Positions 17,491 to 25,343 of a DNA stretch of 25,343 nt are shown in pieces; the first letter of the stretch is position 1; the number at the start of each line of letters is the position of its first letter. The position numbers and the translations under genes are program-made. The stretch is from Isoetes engelmannii (Eukaryota > Streptophyta > Lycopodiopsida > Isoetales > Isoetaceae), in NCBI GenBank assembly GCA_011763485.2, contig JAANSK020161114.1, forward strand, positions 1 through 25,343, in the 5' to 3' direction. Under the pieces are notes generated by a model. It ran no database searches. It was not told the DNA's origin and worked only from the letters and a program-made list of their open reading frames with translations.

Positions 17491-17496
17491 TTTATT
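17491..17496 (-). terminator. polyadenylation signal of RHL1
   Basis: AATAAA on the - strand lies 101 bp downstream of the RHL1 stop codon (17597-17599), a normal distance for a plant 3' untranslated region. Confidence 0.55.
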
Positions 17497-17596
17497 GTAC
17501 AAAAGAATAGCACATGTACATTGCTGTCAACCAATTCTTCCAGTTGGAAGTAAATCAATGACTATTGTACACTTTTTCATAGTAACCTGTTTTTTC

Positions 17597-20215
17597 TCAA
17601 GCTACCCAATCATCATCATCATTGTCGCTGTCAATACTATCATGATCATCTTCTTCATCCTCACTATCATTTTGTTTTATCTTGGCCTGCAAGTTACCAA
17701 GTGAAAATAAAAATGAGTACTGAGTTCAAATTAATTAGTTTATCATTGTTTATACCTACTGATTTTATCATTTTGTTTTGCAGTTCGATACCCAAGTTTG
17801 CAAATAATTGCAGTCATTCTCTTTGTGTTTGAAACTTTAACTTTTGTAAATTAACAACGTATACCTTCTTTGGTTTCACAGTCGCAGCCCGCTTTGGAGT
17901 ATTTTTACTTCCCAGCACTGAAACAAAACATATGTCAACAACGGTGACAATGTATAGCAGATTACATGCATCCTACAATCACAGACCTTTTTGTTGTACT
18001 TCCACAGTCTTTGTTCTACATCTTTTATCTGTACGAGACATATCCTAAAACCATGAACAAAAAAAACATCAAGAATTGCTACTTTATCAGCTCTATTTGA
18101 TTATTTCATGGCTAACAATCTAAGCAAATACAATGCTACCTGTAGAAAAGTCAAACAAAAAATATAAGCATACCAAAGAATCTGAAGACTTCCTCTTTCT
18201 TGTAATTTCTGAAATAATAACATAAGAGGAACCATTACAACAATTAGATTTTACACAGCTAAACAGAAGTTTACCTTGGACGGTAGACTTAAAGTCTAAC
18301 TTTAATTGCTTCTGCAGAAAGTGTAAAATGCTTCAGAATTAGATTTTCTTTGATACAAAGATGTAGCTTATCAGATATATAATTCATACCCAGCCATGTG
18401 CAGATTCATCAAGATCTTTACATTTCGACTTGCACTGAATAAGATGAACAGGATAAACATATCAATGAAAAAATAAGAGTATCAAACACAGAAAAAGGCC
18501 TTTCAGCTAAATCACATACATTACGTGCATCTGAGCTTGTTTTTCTTTTTGCTGCCGGCTTGTTTTCATCTTCAGAATCCACCAAAATTGGAGTACCTTT
18601 CGCATTGGAGTCTCTTGCATCTATTATAGGATGTTCAATTAACACTCTAACACTCCAGTAAATTTGTAGTATAGAGAACTTCATAAATTCTGTTGAGCAT
18701 CTTATAATTATACTAAGTTAAGATACAACTTGAAACCGTAAGTTATAAAAGTGGAGCCAGGTCAGGATTTATAAATCAAATGCACATGCAATTCTTGAAG
18801 CATGTACTAAGAAAACACTTCTGGCGAGTAGAAACAAACCAGATTACCCACATACCTTTTACATTCTGCTTTTTTGCACAGATATCTGATGTAAGTGGCT
18901 CTTTGCATTGCTGATTTAGGACCACTTTTTTAGGTTTTAAATCAGTAACACGCTGGCTGTCTCGACTGCTGACATCACTGCTACTGGCATCCTCCTCTTC
19001 ATCTTCACCTTCGTCATCTTCAGATTTCTCTGTATAACTGAAACAAGAACAATTCTGCTAAACTAAATGCAAAAAAGACCCCTTCACTAACATCAAGTTA
19101 CCGTACTTGAGATTTCTCTTCTGTGTGCGGGCAGAATGACGAGCAGAATGACGTAGGGCAGTATCTGTCTCCTCAACTTCGTTGTTTTCATGAACAGGGG
19201 TCAAAACTGACTCTGGAACCCTAGCACTCTTTGAAATTTGACCAACACCTACATCTGAAGTACGGCCACCACCTGCTGTAAAGTCAAAATTTGTATGCAT
19301 CTGCAGAAGTATATAACAGAAGTCCAGATTACTCAGACCTCCCTAGCAGCCAGACTTATAAGATATCGATAGAAACCTGTTCCAAGACGTTTGGCATAAT
19401 AAGTTTAAGTTCGTCAGGATTATCCTCCTTCTTTCCAATCCACCAAGCTTCAGAAAAGACAACCTATTTTATGTGCTATGTTAATAATAATAACTACTTC
19501 GATATGATGATAGGAAAGCAGAACGAGCTTACCAGACTTTCAAAAGAGTCTTCGCATAAGATGCTTTTTGTGCCTCTAGAAAAGTGCATGGTAAGGTACT
19601 TGTTTTTTGGATATACAAAGGTACCAAAAAGCTTGATACGCCCCTGTACATAAAACTCAAAATATGAGCTCCAAATCTACGGATAGGAACTAAACTGACA
19701 CTCTTTCAGCTCACCTGAGGAAAATCAACATATAGAATGGGATTACGAGAATTCATATTTGTCAAGTCACCAAATTTTCCTCCAGCAACTGGAGCAACAA
19801 TGCCAGGAAATGCAAACAAGTACTTGTTCTTCCTGTTACCCTTTTTGACAATATCTTTCCCATCGCACTTTAGAATGGCTGCGGCAAAGAAAAAACTGAG
19901 ACATACTACTCACTAAGGAACATAACATTCAAAATTGATTCCAATACCAGCATGACATTGAATTTTAGCTATCTTGAGAAGAATTTAAGGCAAAATTTTA
20001 CCTGCCGAAGGATCCAAAAATTGAGATGGAGCGGCCCTGGATCGGCCAAGCAAGCCCTTGGAGATGGCAATATTTTTTAGCCTGGCGCCTTCCTCTGCAT
20101 CCCGATCTGCTGCAGAATCCTTGCTAGTACTCGCCTTCCCCATGCTCTGTTTTTCCTCTGAGGGGGGTCCAGTTTTGAGTAGTATGATATCATCAATTGC
20201 ATCGCGTCCGTCCAT
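17597..20215 (-). CDS. RHL1: RHL1/HYP7, subunit of plant topoisomerase VI complex
   Basis: In Arabidopsis RHL1 is a nuclear DNA-binding partner of topoisomerase VI and BIN4, needed for endoreduplication and cell growth. Thirteen coding exons with GT-AG borders and consistent phase: 20002-20215, 19715-19878, 19533-19643, 19377-19463, 19102-19300, 18856-19029, 18520-18620, 18390-18434, 18275-18311, 18174-18208, 17987-18044, 17865-17917, 17597-17686 (1368 bp, 455 aa). The conserved core (residues 72-200) contains GKDIVKKGNRKNKYLFAFPG, GRIKLFGTFVYPKNKYLTMH, ILCEDSFE and VVFSEAWWIGKKEDNPDE. The rest is basic and acidic low-complexity sequence ending in an acidic tail, DSDNDDDDWVA. An in-frame TGA lies upstream. 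The second ATG (20143, MGKASTSKDSAAD) has the better context (A at -3, G at +4) and matches known N-termini, so the true start may be there (431 aa). Arabidopsis RHL1 is shorter, about 355 aa. No breaks were seen, so the gene looks functional. Confidence 0.92.
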
Positions 20216-20248
20216 TGGAAAATGGACGGTTCTACGAATTCAGTTATG

Positions 20249-20256
20249 GCGCCAAA
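20249..20256 (-). promoter_or_regulatory. E2F-type site upstream of RHL1
   Basis: On the - strand the bases read TTTGGCGC within ttttggcgcc, an exact match to the E2F consensus TTTSSCGC. It lies 34 bp upstream of the first ATG and 106 bp upstream of the second. E2F control would suit a gene needed for endoreduplication. Confidence 0.55.
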
Positions 20257-20340
20257 ACCTGGCATTGAGAATATTACCTTGAATATTCGTATGCACTTAC
20301 TATTTCGACACGTGTCAAGAAAAAGAATGAGCTTGCACAC

Positions 20341-21595
20341 TTTGTGTTGCCCTTAGATTAGAAACTATGCAACAGAAACAGAGCTTTGCTCCATTCGGCC
20401 AAAATCCAAAACAGAGTTGTGCTTCAGACCTAAATGTCTTGCAATAAACTTTGCAAATGGCTATGGCGGACCCCTGCCTCGAGGTTCAAGCAACTGGCTC
20501 CATCTTGCAGCTGCTGCCTCAAAAAAGGTCTGAATCCAGCAATAGCAGCCCCCTTTGGCGATGGTTCTTGCTGAATAAAACATTACAATACCTTTGAAGC
20601 AACTTCTGGGCCGCCATAGCTTCCTTAAAGATCATAGTTTTCATTAGAACCTGCTTCAGCTCGCCAAGTTTCATCGGAACTCGACAAATCCAAACAACGG
20701 CTTGCAGTTCTTCAGTCGACAAGCAAATCCAAACGACTGTTGCTTCAACCTACTAGACAATGAGAATTCACGCAAACGAGACCCTAAGACTGATCGACGG
20801 CAGGGACCCCAACATCCAACGCTGAATAATGCAGCTGAATAAACCATGTGAACCGTCCAACCAAGCCTGAAGATCCATCTCGGTCGTCCAAGACCTAAAC
20901 CCCACTATCGCTCCATGAAGAAAAGGGTTTGCTCTTCAGTCAACCCAGAAAATTAAAGACTATATAATTTGAAGAAATTCCCCAAAATAAACATATAATT
21001 AGACGAGATTTCGAACGAAGTTGGATGCACGCTACAAGCCAAAGCTCAGTTTGGTGCCAGCAGCCACTCCAATAGTGTATATTTGCCCTTTTATGGCCAA
21101 TCTTAAAACCCGTAATAGATCTATGCTTAATCACCTGAAAATATGGTATTTTTGCCTGGAAACATGTTTGACGGGCTGAAATATCGTCGTCTTGACCTTT
21201 TATGTAAAGGAACGGCTTGAGTTTGTTGTTTCACCGTGAAACAACAGGCTTGTCGTTGCTCGGCTCAGCAGACTGTTTCAATGTGAAATAGCTCACTCAT
21301 GATTGTTCCTTATTACGTAGATGCCAAATAGTGTCAGGCATAATTGCATATAAACTAGATCTTCAAGTTCAATCAATGTTCAACTCGTTTCCATTCATAA
21401 AGTTCCCGAAATGTAGAACGCATAAAGGGTTACATATGATTTTGGAAGGTTGGGATAGTACATTTATATGAAATACGATATAAAGATGATGCTGGAAATT
21501 CGAGTTTGATTTTGCTGAAGGTCAAGACCGAAGTTCCAAGTTTTTAGGGCGTGCTATCCACAACTGCGATTTTGGGGCCAAATTTTATTCTCCAT
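20341..21595. other. intergenic region
   Basis: Upstream DNA of RHL1 and of the candidate + strand gene. A short near-duplication, with (c/g)tcgaca followed by aaatccaaac, occurs at about 20684 and 20717. An inverted pair gtttcaccgtgaaac lies at about 21228. The longest frame (67 codons, 20519-20722, - strand) has no recognisable relative. I see no RNA gene. Confidence 0.4.
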
Positions 21596-22488
21596 ATGGC
21601 GATGGCGATAGAGCACGTAGCAGATGGAGCGAGCAGGTCGGCATGGGCGGGAATAAAGTTGGGTGCCGCTATCAGGTATGTTTCTCTTTGTTCTTTGCAT
21701 TCAATCAGTAGCTGAGCTTTATTGCTTGAGAGCGAAATCGCAAATTTGATTGTGCCTTGTTGGATTTTGGTGCCTCTGTGCATTGTTGCTTGAGAGCGAA
21801 ATTGCAAATTTGGTTCTGCATTGTTGGATTTCGATGCTTCTGTGCATCTACTCAGGACTTGTTTTGTGAATCCAATCCATCAACATGTATGCTTAAACGC
21901 CAGGCTAGAAAGGGCAAGGGCAAGGGCAAGGGCAAGGTAGGTTTTAATTTATATGCTGGCACCATTCATGAACTGATGGATGCTGCTGGGAAGGGCAAGG
22001 GTAACAAGCTCATGGGTCTGTACATTCTCTTTTTCTTTCTATGTTATTGCTGCTTTCGACGACACAAACCATCTCTTATTTCCAACTTCTTCTATGCTAT
22101 AAGACGTGCAAGAAAGCCTTGAAGTTGTAGAGTTTTATCATATAGTGGGTCAGACACAAACATCTGCTTAAGAATTCTCAAAATGAGTAAAAGTAAAAGC
22201 TAGTTGCTTTGAGTAAAAAAGACTTCAGATTGAAGTTTATGACCTTGAGCATGTTATAAATGCAATCAAGTGGTATTGACTAAGAAATGGTCAGCATTCC
22301 AACCACATAACACTGCAAAGGAAAGTAATAGAATGAAATTATCATTTGTTTGTATAGAAGCCAACTACTTCTCAATAAATATTATGATTTCAATATAGGA
22401 GTCCCAAAAACCTCGTGCGTCAATACGCATGCAAAGAACTTCTTGAAAAGAATAGACATGTAAATAATATCAGTCGGGAAAGCAACAG
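21596..22488 (+). CDS. candidate two-exon fragment of an unknown gene
   Basis: An exon at 21596-21675 starts with ATG (MAMAIEHVADGASRSAWAGI, then KLGAAI) and ends at cag/gtatgt with two bases of a codon left over. An exon at 22399-22488 begins after caatatag with one base that completes that codon as Arg. It stays open through SPKNLVRQYACKELLEKNRH and VNNISRESN to a possible gtgttg donor. The phase match over a 723-bp intron is the main support. The second exon is basic and helical in character. I do not recognise the family, and further exons to the right were not found. It could be a pseudogene or chance. Confidence 0.35.
21722..21849. repeat. 64-bp tandem duplication
   Basis: Two units starting ttgcttgagagcgaaat (21722 and 21786) continue with gcaaattt, ttgttggattt and gcatctgtgcat-like words, differing at about eight positions. 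They lie inside the intron proposed for the unknown gene. Confidence 0.85.
21912..21935 (+). repeat. (GGGCAA)4 microsatellite
   Basis: Four exact copies of gggcaa, followed at about 21990 by a shorter relative, aagggcaaggg. This is a simple sequence repeat; the Lys/Gly-rich frame across it is a by-product. Confidence 0.9.
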
Positions 22489-23353
22489 GTGTTGTGATCT
22501 TTCTTTCGTGTTCAAAATTTGTTTGTTGGATGCGAACCTCATAATCATTTCCTGCTGCCATTGCTCCTCCGTCGATGCTACTGCACTTTTACCTTCTTCT
22601 TCTCCAAGCAAAGGAACAAACAAATCTCCAGCTGACTGTCACCTAGGAGTGCTCCATAGACATTAAACAGTAAGGAGCCAAGTAGCTAAACATGGAAACT
22701 ATAGAATCCTCAAATTTCACATTTTTCTTCCAAAATAAGAACTGTACTAATGCTATGGCATCCTAAAATACAATTAACATAATATACATAAGAGTGGGAT
22801 TAGTTTTAAAAGGAGAATGATGATGCGTTTATGAAAATACACTTTCAATAGTTTTACTATAACGAGTTGATTAGAACTTCAAAATTAGTTGGATAGAAAA
22901 ACTGGAAGCAAAACTGCCAAAAAGCTTGAAAGGTGTGAGGTAAAAAATAGTTTACCTGAGGCTAAGATGCAGAGAGCGACATCTTATTGTTCCAACTCTT
23001 GATTTCCATTAGAGAAAAGTTGAAGGTAAATTAGAAAGGAATATGGTAGCATCATAAACAGGAAACATAATTACCTTGCTGAAGAAAGGGCTTTTTGCAG
23101 TTAAGACTGCTGAGCTAACACGTATCATTTCGCTTTTAGAACTCGGGAGCTGTCTATTTTCTACAAGTTTGTCCATGTTATGTGTAGTAGATAGAATAAG
23201 ACTCAACATAAAGAGGCAAAAGATCCAACATAGCTGAAGTGCATAATCTGTCTCAATAGATGACAAAGGTGTCAATACTCTATTTAGCCCGCATTAAAGC
23301 TATAAGTGTATACCTTCTAGGAGGTATGTAGTTATCTTGCATTTTCTGTACAG
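22489..23353. other. non-genic stretch, nothing recognised
   Basis: AT-rich DNA with short frames on both strands (longest 88 codons, 23009-23275, - strand, without a recognisable relative). It could be intron of either neighbour. Confidence 0.35.
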
Positions 23354-25152
23354 GACGGAGATTCTCCAGATTTTCCGTGCTCGGAGGGAGCCACAGCTTC
23401 AAAACCAAAAGGCAATTGTACAAAGAGAAGCTGAATCCAAGGTACTTGAATGTACTTTGTGCAGCGTACTAGGGGCTCACGGATGAGGAAGCTAAAATAG
23501 TTGCCAACACTCACAATGCTGATAATGAATACAAGCTTAGAATGAGCTTTGTGGACAAGATCAGGTTTATGCATAGGGAGTTCGTCATTTAAGAAAAGGT
23601 ATGACGAAGACCTGAAGAAGTAGGGACCATCGTTGGAACTCAAGGAGCAGTGTGCTATTGAATGCTGCATCAAGTATGACGAGGCAAACAAACGAGCGTC
23701 ACTCATACCACATGACAACTGGTTCCAACTAGCCTTTCATGAGAATAGAGTAAGTTGTTACAGAGTAGTGCAACAATTACAATGGAAAACACATCTGATA
23801 TCGAAAGAGGCTAAGTGTATTCCAGAATACCAAACCTCTTTCGCTATTCTAATGGGTATTCTAGAATACGTTTTGCATTTGTCTAAATGCCAAATTATAT
23901 TTCCAAATACACTTTGATGTTTTGTATTTAGCTTTGACTGAACAAACTTAAATGTTTTCAAATATGGGAGCTTCAAAATGAGGCCTTCAACATGTTCGAG
24001 AGGAGAACTAAAGTCTAAGGGAAAGATTTCAAAAAAGAAGAAGGGATCTGACGTCTCAAAAAAGGAAATGACTATTACTTTCTAGCGGGAGCTTCAGAGC
24101 TTTACCAACTTTGTTCTTCTTGAGAGCCTGCTCCAGAAAGTCATGGACAAGAAGTTCACACTTAAAGAAACGTCCAAAGAGATGCACAAGTCAGTCAATT
24201 CGTATTTCGGAGTAAGGTTAACTTTTTCAAATGTGTTATTTTCCGAGCCTATTCTGGAATAGCTTTCTTAGTATTTTGTTTTCCTTTCCTAGATCTCCTC
24301 TCTTGCAGCCAAAGAGAACGCCATTACCTGTCAAACATGTTTGATGGAACAATTTAACATGCAGATCTGGCAAAGATGCAGAAAACTTTACCCTATAGCT
24401 ACATCTGACGAGCGCATCGTGCAGTACTCTCCTAATTTTGAGGGTTGGGTATCGGACTACACTTTTTTAATGCGTTTGACTCTAATGTTTTACTAAGCTT
24501 TCAATGTTTCAAACAAGAAGAAGAACAAAGACCTCCCAAGGGCTTCATGCACCTTGTTAGAATTGCTCGCGAAGAAAGAAATTTAGCAAAAAGGAGGACC
24601 TTAGATGTAGCTCCTTCTAAATATGAGAAGTTCGGCATGTTCGATCAAAACCATCTGTACTCTATTATTCAAGGGGACTGCACCAAGCTGGTCAAAATTG
24701 TCAAACCAATGGACTTTACGCTTGTCATTGCAGACATTCCTTATGGCTTTAGAATCAAAGACAACTATTATGATGACCACCCCTTCAGGAACTCAGAGAT
24801 AATGAATTCATCTGGGGCATTAAGCAGATCACGACAGCCAGACATTGGAGACTTGTCGTGTTTCACTCAAGGATGCAGGCTAAGATGGTCGATGCTAGTT
24901 TCAAAAACCAGTTCGGTTCCCCTATACAGGCAGGCTACAAGAACCTCGTTTGGTAATCACCTTACATTATGCTATTTTGAAAAATGCTTTGACATATATG
25001 GCCACCCTTTGCTAGACTCTTTTCTTCTTGATTTATTTGTTCTATTTCAGAATAGTAGACCATTTTCTAATGGGACCCCGACCTCTAATAAATCTTTTGT
25101 TGTTTCTAAGGTCCAAGACAAATGTAACATGATGGAGGCCCCAGACTGCTAA
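23354..25152 (+). pseudogene. decayed methyltransferase-like gene with introns
   Basis: Coding remnants run left to right: TEILQIFRARREPQLQNQKA (about 23355), TDEEAKIVANTHNADNEYKL (about 23478), KKRYDEDLKK and NKRASLIPHDNWFQLAF (about 23590-23750). An exon at 24086-24211 (42 codons) carries LLQKVMDKKFTLKETSKEMH, and one at 24293-24448 (52 codons) carries LMEQFNMQIWQRCRKLYP. The next segment, from about 24518, holds LYSIIQGDCTKLVKIVKP and TLVIADIPYGFRI (about 24655-24755). In another frame it continues as TARHWRLVVFHSRMQAKMVD and AGYKNLVW up to 24952. GDC followed by ADIPYG recalls motif IV (D/N-P-P-Y) of amino-methylating DNA methyltransferases, here with Ile for the first Pro. The AdoMet-binding FxGxG motif is not seen. 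Frameshifts near 23475, 23588 and 24795 and a stop near 23617 indicate a dead copy. The family assignment is an inference. Confidence 0.45.
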
Positions 25153-25343
25153 GCAAGTGTGAGTATCTTCATGGTGGTTAGTGGAGCTTTGTTAACCTGC
25201 GGGTTAACCATTGTGGCATAGGCCACATGTTTGTACTATGCATGGTTAGGTGTCTGTGGTGGCAGGCAGACACTTGGCATGCTTAGGTTAGCATAAGTGT
25301 AGGATCTAGATTTAGCTAGATGTAGGGCTCAGATTAGCGGTCT
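25153..25343. other. window end with three adjacent short hairpins
   Basis: Inverted repeats gttaacc/ggttaac (25191-25208), tgtggc/gccaca (25212-25227) and gtgtctg/cagacac (25250-25273) follow one another. No gene is seen. It may be the 3' flank of the methyltransferase-like remnant or the start of another repeat. Confidence 0.4.

Noticed and set aside
20519-20722. 67-codon - strand frame upstream of RHL1
   Set aside because: No homologue is recognised, and it lies in ordinary intergenic DNA with similar short frames on both strands.
21757-22122. 121-codon frame with a Lys/Gly repeat
   Set aside because: It runs through a tandem duplication and a (GGGCAA)4 microsatellite and has no recognisable domain.
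24445-25152. Single 235-codon open frame
   Set aside because: It reads through at least one probable intron (about 24953-25050) and past a frameshift near 24795, so it does not represent the real product.
1-25343. CRISPR arrays, rRNA genes, bacterial operons or viral genomes
   Set aside because: No regularly spaced identical repeats, rRNA segments or such gene sets were seen; the tandem repeats present are adjacent duplications in plant DNA.

Overview
The window is nuclear DNA of a land plant. It carries a plant-type sulfate transporter of the SULTR family, a 13-exon gene for the plant topoisomerase VI subunit RHL1, GT-AG introns of about 70-350 nt, and plant retrotransposons primed by initiator-methionine tRNA. 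The two intact genes sit in a repeat-rich, mostly AT-rich landscape. I cannot name the species.

Left part (1-8290) is repeat DNA. A CpG-rich motif block (1-240) and a weak tandem duplication (357-610) are followed by about 2.5 kb in which I recognise nothing. From about 3184 to 8020 lies a decayed Ty1/copia retrotransposon on the + strand: two related direct repeats that are probably the LTRs, a primer-binding site, and protease, integrase-tail, reverse transcriptase and RNase H remnants with many stops. The integrase core and gag are missing. Three other sequences lie inside it: an insert of about 630 bp in the left repeat with strong hairpins, a complete 540-bp TRIM element on the - strand with a 5-bp target duplication (4378-4927), and an insert of about 280 bp beside the reverse transcriptase YVDD motif.

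Middle part. An intact, intronless SULTR gene (8291-10294, - strand; group 3-like; 667 aa) has a TATA box about 50 bp upstream of its ATG and tandemly duplicated DNA farther upstream. Then come two abutting foldback units with related arms (12064-12321), an unassigned 142-aa reading frame, a CACTA-type terminus with T-rich subterminal repeats (13415-13925), and a broken spliced gene on the - strand (14144-15035) that may be its cargo. Three tRNA-derived SINE-like pieces follow (15730-17290).

Right part. The RHL1 gene (17597-20215, - strand) can be reconstructed exon by exon as a 455-aa protein, with an E2F-type site just upstream and an AATAAA signal downstream. On the + strand, two phase-compatible exons of an unknown gene lie at 21596-22488. 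The last 2 kb (23354-25152) hold a decayed intron-containing gene whose best-preserved part resembles a DNA-methyltransferase-like domain (GDC followed by ADIPYGF).

The two intact genes are not functionally linked: one moves sulfate across a membrane, the other serves DNA topology and endoreduplication. The rest is mainly nested mobile DNA and its ruins.
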